Assembly: GCF_014200725.1 (NCBI RefSeq)
Contig: NZ_JACHCL010000001.1
Coordinates: 248,001 to 312,000 of the forward strand
DNA: 64,000 nt
From: Janthinobacterium silvisoli
GTDB lineage: Bacteria; Pseudomonadota; Gammaproteobacteria; Burkholderiales; Burkholderiaceae_D
Direction: 5' to 3'
The notes under the pieces are model-generated. The model did no database searches. It was not told the DNA's origin and worked only from the letters and a program-made list of their open reading frames with translations. Both the position numbers and the translations under genes were made by a program. Below are positions 8,946 through 16,878 of this stretch, piece after piece; positions within the stretch are counted from its first letter, which is position 1; each line of letters begins with the position of its first letter.

Positions 8946-9213
8946 GATCGTCCAAAAACACCGGCTTGCGGTCAAAGCCAATGTTATAAACGGCATATTG
9001 CAATACAACCTGATGCTCGCCGATATTATACAAGCCAAAACTCTTTTCCACGTTTAATACATAACCACGCGGTGTCGATGCCAGGCACAGATTCACCAAA
9101 TCCATGGCTTCCTGCACTTCCGTTTCTGTTTTCATGCTTTGCGGATTATCGTTACCAACGACCACGCGCTTGATAAAACGGATATTCGTCAAATGAAAAT
9201 TATTGGTAGCCAA
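8932..9213 (-). CDS. Hypothetical protein, 93 residues (DUF2589 block)
   Basis: A TTG at 9213 with CAGGAG six nucleotides upstream is the best start and gives (M)ATNNFHLTNIRFIK. The longer reading to 9237 has no ribosome binding site. The small acidic-to-neutral protein has a beta-rich look (SFGLYNIGEHQVVLQYAVYN) and no known domain. It lies 44 bp after DUF2589 copy B and overlaps the next gene by 14 bp, so the three are probably co-translated. It may be a partner of the DUF2589 proteins; this is inference from position. Confidence 0.6.
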   Translation of the reverse strand: MATNNFHLTNIRFIKRVVVGNDNPQSMKTETEVQEAMDLVNLCLASTPRGYVLNVEKSFGLYNIGEHQVVLQYAVYNIGFDRKPVFLDDHGKT

Positions 9214-9257
9214 GACATGCTCCTGAAAATACAGCAATCAAATAAAAACCCACGCCA

Positions 9258-9791
9258 TCAGGCGGCGTCGCCAGGGCGCCGTATCGCGACGGGACCTTGT
9301 GCCTTGACCACGTCGTTGACCAGCCGCGCCAGGCCTTCCGATTTTTCAGTGGCAACCAGCTTGAGCTTGATGTGCACCGCATTGCCGCTCTTGCTGGCCA
9401 GTCCGCCATTGCCGGGATTGACCATCAGTCCCGCCTTCTTTTCGGCTGGCGCCGCGCGGCCCAGCTGATCCATGATGCCATCGTGCACACCCTCGCGTTC
9501 ATGGTCTTCGAAGGCGCCCAGTTCCACGTCGAGGTCGATCTCGGCCTCGCCAATGATCAGCGAGCTGTGCGGCACCAGTGAAATGACTGGCACCCGGTAC
9601 TGGTAAAAAGCCTCGGCCTCTGCGCTGCTATGCGTGGCAGGCACTTCAACCTCGATCATGGAAGGCTGGTGCCGGTCATCAAAAAAGGACGCGATGTTGG
9701 CCAACTGCGCCTTTTCCACCATGTGCTGCGCATTCATGACCGAGCCGGCAATTGCCCGCACCATGTCTTCAAGACTCGTCAGGACAGCCAT
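9258..9791 (-). CDS. DUF2589-like protein (copy B)
   Basis: This 177-residue protein opens the leftward operon, with AAGGGGAAATCT before its ATG. It shares the pattern of copy A: a helical N-terminus (LEDMVRAIAGSVMNAQHMVE), a beta-rich centre (FYQYRVPVISLVPHSSLIIG then EAEIDLDVELG) and KLKLVATEKSEGLARLVNDV at the end, matching SEGLARL-like segments of the family (compare PEGLARVLDILQ in copy A). The match is weaker than for copy A but convincing in architecture. Function is unknown. A spacer of 175 bp separates it from the divergent membrane protein gene, which probably holds both promoters. Confidence 0.65.
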   Translation of the reverse strand: MAVLTSLEDMVRAIAGSVMNAQHMVEKAQLANIASFFDDRHQPSMIEVEVPATHSSAEAEAFYQYRVPVISLVPHSSLIIGEAEIDLDVELGAFEDHEREGVHDGIMDQLGRAAPAEKKAGLMVNPGNGGLASKSGNAVHIKLKLVATEKSEGLARLVNDVVKAQGPVAIRRPGDAA

Positions 9792-9966
9792 AGATTTCCC
9801 CTTATCTGGTTGATGTAACAGTTGAAAGTTGTAGCGATAAGGATAGTCCGGGCGCAGCCGCAGTCCCTGACCGATTCTGACCTGAGCCAGTGCGCCAGAG
9901 ACGGTCAGCCAATGCCTGGAAGCACGCCCCTAGCATGGGACAGGACAACAACCGGGGAGGAAGGAT

Positions 9967-11394
9967 ATGAACAGGCAGGCAACAATACTGGCACTGGCAT
10001 CGACGCTGGTGATGGAAACAGGCATCGGTTTGCGGCAGGCTTCGGCTGCCGGGCCGGTAGCGCAAGACATCTGCTCGGCACGCTTTCGCGGCACGCCGCA
10101 GCAGCAGGTTGAAGCGATGCGGCTGCCGCTGCAGATCGCCATCAACACGCTGGACAACGCCAGGATCGACCTGCCCTCGCCCAGCCTGGCCAGCGGCAAT
10201 ATCAATTACATCAGCATCAGTCCCAGCCTGGCCGAGCAGACGGACAAGATCTGCGTGGTCGGCTACTTCGAGCTATGGCGTAACAACCGCATCAGCACCC
10301 TGCCCTTGCTGGTCGACCATATCGCAAACATCAACGGCCCGAAGCAGGATGAGGCGGCGCGTCCTGCTGCCATCACGCACATCTACTTTCGCGCGCCCAA
10401 GATAGAAGAATTCGACAATGCCGGCGACTTGAAGGGTAGCTGGAATTTCTGGGACCGCCATCAGCAGCTGCGCCTGAGAATTGCCGCCTTCGACTATGAG
10501 AACGGCGAGCGGGGCCATGTCCATTTCGGGCGCGACATGAAATTATCCGTATCGAGCAAATTTTCCAGCATCGTCGCCGCCACGCTATTTGCGGCCGGAT
10601 GCTATTTGCTGGCGGCCGCCGCGATACCGGCGCTGAGCAGCAAGGGAGCGCGGGCCACGGGCTGGCGCAAGCGCCTGCGCTATTTGCTGCCCTGGTACAT
10701 CACGGGCTCGGGCGGCCACGCCAGCCTGTCGCAATTGCAGATGCTGTTGTTTACCTTGATCGTGGCCACCTTGCTGTTTTACCAGTGGCTACGCACGGGC
10801 TTGCTGCAAGAGCTGTCGACCGACCTGCTATACCTGATCGGCATTTCCACGGCCGGCACGGCGGGCAGCCAGATCACGACCTCGATCAAGAAAGAACTCA
10901 AACCGCAGCTGTACGCCTATGCGCAGCAACTGGGCTGGTTTACGGCCCCCTTGACGGACGCCCATACGCAAGCGAGCGCCGCCGAACTGTTGCAGACAGA
11001 CAAACGTTTTGACATCTACAAATTCCAGATGCTGGTATTTACGGTGGTGATTGCCGCCTATGTAATTGCCAGCGGCGCCGATGCCTTGGGCAATATCCAG
11101 ATCTCGGCTACCCTGCTGACCCTGATGGGCATGAGCCAGGGAGCCTATGTCGGCGGCCATGCGGCGTCTGATCAATTGAGCCCGCTGGAAGACCAGCTGA
11201 CCGGCATGCGCGACCTGCAACAGCGCTACCAGGCGAGCACGGACATGCGCGTGAGCGAGGAACTGCGGCGCCGCTTCCAGTTGGCAGCGGCCCAGGCGGC
11301 CGTCATGTTCAGCCGCATTTTCCCGCGCACCTTGCCCGACTATATGCTGGAAATGCCGCTCGACGCGGCCCCCACGCCGCCAGCGCAGGCCTGA
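9967..11394 (+). CDS. Exported/inner-membrane protein with four C-terminal helices
   Basis: The 475-residue product has an N-terminal signal-like segment (MNRQATILALASTLVMETGI), then a periplasmic-type domain to about residue 190. After this come four hydrophobic segments, roughly 200-220 (IVAATLFAAGCYLLAAAA), 258-280 (LQMLLFTLIVATLLFYQWLR), 290-305 and 350-375 (FQMLVFTVVIAAYVIASGAD), and a cytosolic helical tail. The two LQMLLFT/FQMLVFT segments look like an internal repeat. GGAGGAAGGAT precedes the ATG. The family is not recognised. It is divergent from the DUF2589 operon, so it may be the membrane component of that block; this link is by position only. Confidence 0.65.
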   Translation: MNRQATILALASTLVMETGIGLRQASAAGPVAQDICSARFRGTPQQQVEAMRLPLQIAINTLDNARIDLPSPSLASGNINYISISPSLAEQTDKICVVGYFELWRNNRISTLPLLVDHIANINGPKQDEAARPAAITHIYFRAPKIEEFDNAGDLKGSWNFWDRHQQLRLRIAAFDYENGERGHVHFGRDMKLSVSSKFSSIVAATLFAAGCYLLAAAAIPALSSKGARATGWRKRLRYLLPWYITGSGGHASLSQLQMLLFTLIVATLLFYQWLRTGLLQELSTDLLYLIGISTAGTAGSQITTSIKKELKPQLYAYAQQLGWFTAPLTDAHTQASAAELLQTDKRFDIYKFQMLVFTVVIAAYVIASGADALGNIQISATLLTLMGMSQGAYVGGHAASDQLSPLEDQLTGMRDLQQRYQASTDMRVSEELRRRFQLAAAQAAVMFSRIFPRTLPDYMLEMPLDAAPTPPAQA

Positions 11395-11406
11395 GGACGC
11401 GCATGC

Positions 11407-11451
11407 CGCGCACAAAAAAGGGAGAGCTTTGCTCTCCCTTTTTTGTGCGCG
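11407..11451. terminator. Strong bidirectional terminator
   Basis: A near-perfect inverted repeat has 21-nt arms around a 3-nt TTT loop. The core GGGAGAGC/GCTCTCCC is flanked by A6/T6 runs, so both strands have a stem followed by U's. It separates the rightward membrane protein gene from the leftward phasin-like gene, whose stop is 11 bp away. Confidence 0.9.
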
Positions 11452-11461
11452 TTAGAAATAC

Positions 11462-12013
11462 TTAGCCAGCTGCAGCCGGCTTGCCCTGCGCCATCTCGTC
11501 AAGCGCCTTGTGGGTCAGGATGCCCGATGCGGCTTGCGCCGAGTTCAGCAAGGACACGGTTTCTTCCGCGCCGCTACGCAGCACGCCCCCCACATCGCTC
11601 AGGAATCCCGCCACCACCATGGAAACTTCATCCTTCGTCTGCGTTTCCTGCAAATCATTGAGGCAAGCCTGCGCCCTTTGCGCAAACGCCTTGATGGTGC
11701 CATTGCTTTGCGCCGCCAGGTCGCTGGACAGCTGGGTCTGCAAATCCATCAAGGTCAGCACGGTGTCCGAGGTCAGCCGTACGTCGAACGCGGACAGCTG
11801 GGTGCGGAACAGCGCTGTATAAGCATCGGACTGGGCCTCGCTCCATTGCTTGCTCAACTCCAGCGTTTTCTTGACCAGCTGCGCCAGCTGGGCGGGGCCG
11901 GCCGTTGCGCCAGCCTCGCGCAGGCTGGCGTCGCCCGCCGAAGCGAGCTGTTTATACATGTCCAGCGAAGAATTACCGAAAGACAGCCATTGCGTCAGTA
12001 AATTAAATGCCAT
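11462..12013 (-). CDS. Phasin-like granule-associated protein
   Basis: The 183-residue product is almost entirely helical and Ala/Gln/Leu-rich, with the amphipathic heptad look of phasins, which coat PHB granules. Typical stretches are LAQLVKKTLELSKQWSEAQS and TIKAFAQRAQACLNDLQETQ. The first ATG (12013) is used; the longer open frame depends on TTG codons. It starts 23 bp after the PHB depolymerase stop, in the same direction, so the two form an operon. In Rhodospirillum rubrum a phasin (ApdA) activates the signal-peptide-bearing depolymerase PhaZ1; a similar activator role here is an inference. The start has only a weak binding site. Confidence 0.65.
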   Translation of the reverse strand: MAFNLLTQWLSFGNSSLDMYKQLASAGDASLREAGATAGPAQLAQLVKKTLELSKQWSEAQSDAYTALFRTQLSAFDVRLTSDTVLTLMDLQTQLSSDLAAQSNGTIKAFAQRAQACLNDLQETQTKDEVSMVVAGFLSDVGGVLRSGAEETVSLLNSAQAASGILTHKALDEMAQGKPAAAG

Positions 12014-12036
12014 GATGGTTTTCCATTTCAACAAAG

Positions 12037-13107
12037 TTAACGAGCGGCAGCGGCAGCGCGCGGCTGGCCCAGGCGGTTCAGCATGGCCATGACGGCCCTC
12101 ATCTGCGGTGCGCTGTGCATCTGGAAGTCCGGATGCCGCTGATCCTCGCTGGAATAACCCCAGAAATCCCAGCAGCCCTTGGGGTTATAAGGGATGCCAT
12201 TAGATGGCCGGGCCTGCGGATACAGGATGATCATGCGGTTTGTTTCCGCATACTCGTTGTAGCCGGTGCCCATGTAAAAGCGCTCGCCGATCTGCGAAGC
12301 GCCTTGCTGGCAGCCATGGAATGCCACGTGGACTACGCAGGCATTTTTCTGGCAATCGCGCGGAACATAGGCATAGGCAGTGTCATCCATGCTGCTGCGG
12401 CTGCCATTGATGAACTCGCGCTGGTCGAAGCGGACGATGGAACCCGTCAACGGAGCTTTACTCGCCGGCCGGCTACGCTCTCCGTACAGATGGGCCAGCA
12501 ATTCTACAGACTGCGAAAAACCGCAATTATTGATATAGGGGGCATGTGTAGCGGCGCAGGACACGTCTTGCGGGCGGTCCGTAATAATCGCGTGGCCGGC
12601 ATTGTTTTTCCGGTACTGGATGGCCGACGCTGGCGCGCCGGCCCGGTGGTAATACTCTTCCACCTGGTCAACCACGATCGTCTTGACCGTCGTATCGCTG
12701 GATCCGCTGAAAATATACACGCGCTGGCGTGCCAGATCGGCGACCGGATCGATCTTGCCCGCCTGCGCATAACGCTTCGCATTATCCCAGGAAACATCCG
12801 CCTTCGGACCAACACTGGCACCCAGTGGCGACATGCAAGTCGTCATGGCGTTTTGCAGCAAGGAATGGCTGGGATAGGTGGAGGCGCAGTCATATGGACC
12901 TGCGGCAATCACGCCCACGCCACGGAACTGGGAAGAATAAGCAGTGGCCAGTTGCGCGGCCATGAAACCGCCTGAAGAAATGCCGGAAACGGAAGTCTGG
13001 CTCAGGTCGGCGCCATAGCCTTGCAATGCCGGCGTAGCAGCCTGCGCCGCCAAGGGCATGGCCACCAGCACAGTTACAGGGATCAACATCATTAATTTCA
13101 TTCTCAT
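12037..13107 (-). CDS. Exported PHB depolymerase family esterase
   Basis: A Sec signal peptide (MRMKLMMLIPVTVLVAMPLA, ending AQAA) precedes an alpha/beta hydrolase. The catalytic serine lies in the lipase box GISSG, within SVSGISSGGFMAAQLA. Family segments are AGPYDCAS, VYIFSGSSDTTV, NCGFSQSVELL, FHGCQQGASQIG, YPQARPSNGIPYNPKGCWDF and WGYSSEDQ; conserved cysteines suggest disulphides. These identify a periplasmic or extracellular poly(3-hydroxybutyrate) depolymerase. Several ATG/GTG codons cluster at the start; the ATG at 13107 sits 5 nt after GAGG and is preferred. No C-terminal substrate-binding domain is present, which favours amorphous polymer or oligomers. Confidence 0.85.
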   Translation of the reverse strand: MRMKLMMLIPVTVLVAMPLAAQAATPALQGYGADLSQTSVSGISSGGFMAAQLATAYSSQFRGVGVIAAGPYDCASTYPSHSLLQNAMTTCMSPLGASVGPKADVSWDNAKRYAQAGKIDPVADLARQRVYIFSGSSDTTVKTIVVDQVEEYYHRAGAPASAIQYRKNNAGHAIITDRPQDVSCAATHAPYINNCGFSQSVELLAHLYGERSRPASKAPLTGSIVRFDQREFINGSRSSMDDTAYAYVPRDCQKNACVVHVAFHGCQQGASQIGERFYMGTGYNEYAETNRMIILYPQARPSNGIPYNPKGCWDFWGYSSEDQRHPDFQMHSAPQMRAVMAMLNRLGQPRAAAAAR

Positions 13108-13209
13108 CATCACCTCTCAATAAACGTCATATTCAATAAAAGGAATTGCTTTTTTATTATAAGTCGCATTCCCAATAGAAAAATGACGCTTTATGACAGG
13201 TTTTCCTGC

Positions 13210-13824
13210 CTATGGATCAATAATGAGTATGTGTCCAAAAGAAAAACCGCGTACCCGCTCGGTATTGAGCGGCAATTTAACGCCGACACTTAATTCCACT
13301 TTTTTGCGTAAGCGCCTTAACATGGTGTCGATGCGGTTCTGGTCGTACGAGAGATAATCCTCGCCAAACGCCTGCACGATCTGTTTGCGTGAAATGGCTT
13401 CATTTACTTCCACCAAGGCAAAATTTTTGATGAATTTGAATTCAAGGCTGGTTAATTCAACGATGCGGCGATTCGGCGCCTCAAGGCAGCGGCTGCCCAT
13501 GCTCAGGCGCCAGCCAGGCATCAGCTGGCGTGCCAGGTTTGAAATAAAGGTCAGCAGGTTCGGCTGGCATTGGAATGCGCCGGCGTTGACGTCAGATGCC
13601 CTGGCATTAAATATGCGGATATCCCTTGAATCATTTGAACATGGCAGTGTGACAGCCATTCCCTTAGAAATTCCTGCGTCTGATGGCAATAAGTTTCCAA
13701 GGGGACGATTCAAATACGATGCCAAATCCGGCACTTCCTCGACTTGATAGCCTGCGCTCTGAAATAGCCTGGCCAATTCATGACTGCGTTCAGTATCGGC
13801 CCCCAATAAAAGTAGATCTATCAT
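13210..13824 (-). CDS. OmpR/PhoB-type winged-helix regulator with degenerate receiver
   Basis: The 204-residue protein ends in a Trans_reg_C winged helix (about residues 105-200): LTSLEFKFIKNFALVEVNEA, SRKQIVQAFGEDYLSYDQNR and IDTMLRRLRKKVELSVGVKL. The N-terminus (MIDLLLLGADTERSHELARL) resembles the first strand and helix of a receiver. However, the phospho-acceptor aspartate, switch Thr and Lys cannot be found, and the domain is too short. No histidine kinase is adjacent. It may therefore act independently of phosphorylation. It lies upstream of, and in the same direction as, the PHB depolymerase with a 100-bp gap, so it could regulate polymer use; this is inference. Confidence 0.75.
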   Translation of the reverse strand: MIDLLLLGADTERSHELARLFQSAGYQVEEVPDLASYLNRPLGNLLPSDAGISKGMAVTLPCSNDSRDIRIFNARASDVNAGAFQCQPNLLTFISNLARQLMPGWRLSMGSRCLEAPNRRIVELTSLEFKFIKNFALVEVNEAISRKQIVQAFGEDYLSYDQNRIDTMLRRLRKKVELSVGVKLPLNTERVRGFSFGHILIIDP

Positions 13825-14010
13825 TCCGTTTATCTCTTCTTTGTTACTGAAGAGTAAACAGTAAGGTAAAGTCTATCGCATAATCTGACATAAACTGACG
13901 CGATTAACAGTGCGCCAAAACAAGACATGGGCGACAGTTAGCCCGCCTTGTTCATGGAGATTTTTTGATGACAGGACAAGGAGGAAAACAGGAAGAACGA
14001 CGGGAGTTCA

Positions 14011-14056
14011 GGCCGGAGCCTGATAGCACAGGCCGCTCCGGCCAGGGGAGCGGCCT
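14011..14056. terminator. GC-rich overlapping hairpins downstream of the lyase gene
   Basis: Two mutually exclusive stems can form: GGCCGGAGC with GCTCCGGCC, and AGGCCGCTCC with GGAGCGGCCT. They lie 25 bp past the stop of the leftward lyase gene. No T-run follows on either strand, so this may be a weak terminator or an mRNA-stabilising structure. Confidence 0.4.
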
Positions 14057-14081
14057 GCGTGACAGGGTATAAATTTTTACA

Positions 14082-15053
14082 TCACGCTGCGGCCAGCAAC
14101 TCGCAAAAACGCTGCATGTCGACGTTGCCGCCGCTGATGATGATGCCCACGCGCTTGCCGCGCAGTTGTTCCTTCATTTGCAGCGCCGCCGCAAAACCCA
14201 GGCAGCCAGTCGGCTCGATCACCAGCTTCATGCGCGAGGCGGCAAAGCCCATGCGCTCGACCAGTTGCGCGTCGCTCACCGTCAGCACATCGTCCACATC
14301 GCGCTGGATAATGGCGAAGGTGTAATTGCCCAGGTGCTGGGTCTGCGCGCCATCGGCGATGGTTTTCGGCGTATCGATGTGCACGATCTGGCCCGAACGG
14401 AACGATTGCTGGCCGTCGTTGCCCGCTTCCGGCTCCACGCCATACAGCTTGCAGTCGGGCGCCAGCGCGCGCGTGGCCAGGGCCGAGCCGGACAACAAGC
14501 CGCCGCCACCCAGGCAGACGAACAGCACGTCCAGCGGCCCCACTTCTTCAAACAATTCCTTGGCCGCCGTGCCTTGGCCGGCGATCACGTCCGGGTGGTC
14601 ATACGGTGGAATCAGGGTCATGCCCTGCTTTTCGGCCAGCTCACGGCCGATCTGTTCGCGGTCTTGCGTGTAGCGGTCGTACAGCACCACATTGCCGCCG
14701 TAACCGCGCGTGGCAGCGATTTTCGCGGCCGGTGCATCTTCCGGCATGATGATGGTGGCCGGAATGCCCAGCAATTGCGCCGACAGCGCAATTGCCTGCG
14801 CGTGATTGCCCGACGAGAAGGCCACCACGCCGGCGCGGCGCTGCTGCTCGTCAAACTGGGATAAGGCGTTAAACGCGCCACGGAATTTAAAGGCGCCCAT
14901 GCGCTGCAGGTTTTCGCACTTGAAGAACACTTCAGCGCCGCATTCCTCGTTCACGGTGCGCGAAGTGATGACGGGCGTCTTGTGCGCATGGCCGGCGATG
15001 CGTTCGGCAGCGGCGACGACATCGGCATAAGTAGGGAGAGTCAGGGTCTGCAT
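14082..15053 (-). CDS. PLP-dependent threo-3-hydroxyaspartate/threonine dehydratase
   Basis: This 323-residue fold-type II PLP enzyme has the Schiff-base lysine Lys56 in MGAFKFRGAFNA. The phosphate-binding glycine loop is VCLGGGGLLSG, and SSGNHAQAIALSA and IISGGNVDM are further core motifs. There is no C-terminal ACT domain, which separates it from biosynthetic IlvA. The length and motifs fit the serine racemase/threo-3-hydroxyaspartate ammonia-lyase (BhcB-like) branch, which deaminates beta-hydroxyaspartate to oxaloacetate. It is third in an operon behind an ornithine-cyclodeaminase-family gene (39 bp) and a YheO-type regulator. Catabolic threonine/serine dehydratase is an alternative. Confidence 0.8.
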   Translation of the reverse strand: MQTLTLPTYADVVAAAERIAGHAHKTPVITSRTVNEECGAEVFFKCENLQRMGAFKFRGAFNALSQFDEQQRRAGVVAFSSGNHAQAIALSAQLLGIPATIIMPEDAPAAKIAATRGYGGNVVLYDRYTQDREQIGRELAEKQGMTLIPPYDHPDVIAGQGTAAKELFEEVGPLDVLFVCLGGGGLLSGSALATRALAPDCKLYGVEPEAGNDGQQSFRSGQIVHIDTPKTIADGAQTQHLGNYTFAIIQRDVDDVLTVSDAQLVERMGFAASRMKLVIEPTGCLGFAAALQMKEQLRGKRVGIIISGGNVDMQRFCELLAAA

Positions 15054-15092
15054 GGGGTCTCGCTTTTCAATAAAAATAATCGGAAGCTGGCC

Positions 15093-16097
15093 TTACCAGG
15101 GCCAGGAAATATCGATGCCGCTGCCAGTTCCGCCATCGGCGGCCAGCGCCTGCCGGTGGATCAGACGGGCGACCGTCAAATCTTGCAGCGCCAGGCCGGT
15201 CAAGTCCAGCACCGTGATGTCATCTGCTGCGCGCTGCCATGGCTGCCGGCCATCGAGTACATCGCCCAGTGTCAAGCATGGCAATTCGGGCGCCCATTGC
15301 AGCTCGCCGATCTGACGCGCCTGGGTCGTGTCGTCCACCACCAGGCGTGAGCGCTCCAGCAAACCTGCCGGCAGTTCGCGCTTGCCGCGCGTATCGGCGC
15401 CCACGCAATTGATATGGGTGCCCGGCTGCACGGCGCTGGCTGAAAACAGGGGGACACGCGCCGGCGTGGCCGTGATGACCACGTCGCTGTGAGCCACGGC
15501 GTCATCGGCATCCACCGCACATGCGATCGCGATGTGGCCGGCAAACACCGCCTCGAACACCGGATTGGGCTGGCGCGAGGCACTGACGTAGCGTATTTGC
15601 CGCAGCTGTGGCAGCACGCTCAGCGCGTATTCCACCTGCACCCGCGCTTGCACGCCGGTGCCGAATACGCACAAGGTTGCACTGTCCGGGCGCGCCAGCA
15701 GCTGCAAGCCCAGCGCGCCTGCGGCGCCCGTGCGGGCGGTAGTGATCGCATTGCCGTCGATGATGCAGACGGGCCGCCCGCTGGCCGGGTCCAGCAGCAT
15801 GATGGTGGCCTGGTGCGGTTCGGCGCCCAGCGCGCGGTTGCCGGGCCAGAAGCCGGCTGCCTTGAAACCCAGCACATTTTCGGCCGGGATATCGCCCGCC
15901 TTGATGCCGAAAGTGCCGCCCGTGGCCAGCGTTTCGCGGATCACGGGAAAAATGCGGCCCTGCTCACGGCTATGCAGCACAAAAGCCTCGCGCACGGCGT
16001 CCAGCACGGCGTCCGGCTGCAAATGGGTGGTCACGGCGGCGGCGTTCAGCAGCAGCAAACGGGCAGCGTGGGTATCAGTCTGATTGGATGTGGTCAT
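15093..16097 (-). CDS. Ornithine cyclodeaminase/mu-crystallin family oxidoreductase
   Basis: The 334-residue protein has the family pattern: an N-terminal substrate domain (FGIKAGDIPAENVLGFKAAG), DGNAITTARTGAAGALG, then a Rossmann NAD(P) site (LCVFGTGVQARVQVEYALSV) and SDVVITATPARVPLF. Known relatives include ornithine cyclodeaminase, alanine dehydrogenase, DauB (arginine dehydrogenase) and BhcD (iminosuccinate reductase). A neighbouring hydroxyaspartate-type lyase favours an imino-acid reductase. The neighbouring DauR-like regulator recalls the dauBAR operon, although dauA is absent. Its ATG overlaps the regulator's stop by 4 bp, showing coupling. Confidence 0.8.
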   Translation of the reverse strand: MTTSNQTDTHAARLLLLNAAAVTTHLQPDAVLDAVREAFVLHSREQGRIFPVIRETLATGGTFGIKAGDIPAENVLGFKAAGFWPGNRALGAEPHQATIMLLDPASGRPVCIIDGNAITTARTGAAGALGLQLLARPDSATLCVFGTGVQARVQVEYALSVLPQLRQIRYVSASRQPNPVFEAVFAGHIAIACAVDADDAVAHSDVVITATPARVPLFSASAVQPGTHINCVGADTRGKRELPAGLLERSRLVVDDTTQARQIGELQWAPELPCLTLGDVLDGRQPWQRAADDITVLDLTGLALQDLTVARLIHRQALAADGGTGSGIDISWPW

Positions 16098-16750
16098 GAT
16101 TTGGCGTAGGTATAGACGGCGGCGCGCGACACGCCCAGATGTTCGGCGATGATTTCCATGGCCCGGCGCACATCGAGTAAACCCGCCTCGCGCAATTCGG
16201 CCAGCAGCGCCTTGCGGGCCGGCGTTTTCAGGGTGCGCGGCGTGGTCGCCAGGCGGGCGGCAAACTGGTCGATCCGCGCGCGCAAGGCCTCGGCGCCGGC
16301 CGGATCCAGCGTTTCACGGGGCGCGTTGTCGCTGTCGATGGCGACAAACTGGCCGATAGCGCTTTGAAAACCCTGGAACAGGGTCAGGTCCACATTCATG
16401 CACAGCGCGGCGATGTAGTTACCGTCGCCATCCTTGATGCCGATCGAGGTGCTCTTGGCCTGCCGGCCATCGGCAAACTTGTTGGGATAGTTCGCCACCA
16501 CCTGCGGAAAAGCCGGGTCGAGGATACGCGCCAGCCCCAGCTCGGTGGTCGGCTGCCCCACTTCGCGGCCCGACAGATTGTTATGGATGGCCAGCACCGA
16601 ATGCTGGGGTTCGAGCAAATCATGCACGACCACTTCGCAAAATGGCGCAAACGTCTTCGCCAGGCCCTCGGCCACCTGCTTGATCTGCTCCAGCAGCAGC
16701 GCCTGTTCGGTGCTGCGCACGGGGGCGGTATCGACTTTTGATTTTTTCAT
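16094..16750 (-). CDS. YheO/DauR-family transcriptional regulator
   Basis: The 218-residue protein has an N-terminal YheO-like PAS domain: FAPFCEVVVHDLLEPQHSVL, AIHNNLSGREVGQPTTELG and SIGIKDGDGNYIAALCMNVD. It ends with a helix-turn-helix of the HTH_22 type (LLDVRRAMEIIAEHLGVSRA followed by AVYTYAKS). DauR, the best-studied relative, represses D-arginine catabolic genes. It is the first gene of the three-gene leftward operon and overlaps the next by ATGA. It probably autoregulates and controls the operon according to an amino-acid-derived ligand. The ligand is unknown. Confidence 0.85.
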   Translation of the reverse strand: MKKSKVDTAPVRSTEQALLLEQIKQVAEGLAKTFAPFCEVVVHDLLEPQHSVLAIHNNLSGREVGQPTTELGLARILDPAFPQVVANYPNKFADGRQAKSTSIGIKDGDGNYIAALCMNVDLTLFQGFQSAIGQFVAIDSDNAPRETLDPAGAEALRARIDQFAARLATTPRTLKTPARKALLAELREAGLLDVRRAMEIIAEHLGVSRAAVYTYAKS

Positions 16751-16878
16751 TCAGATAGTTTATCCAACCCTGGAAAAAATGTCAAAGCACCGCCTTCATG
16801 CGCTCTTCATTTGGACCTCATGCCCCCTTCATGCCTGCTGCCGATACTGATCTTTTTCCCTGACTAATGGAGTCCTAC

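Noticed and set aside
5549..9791. A prophage lysis cassette
   Set aside because: Only the GH19 enzyme is phage-like; holin, spanin, tail, capsid, integrase and att sites were not seen.
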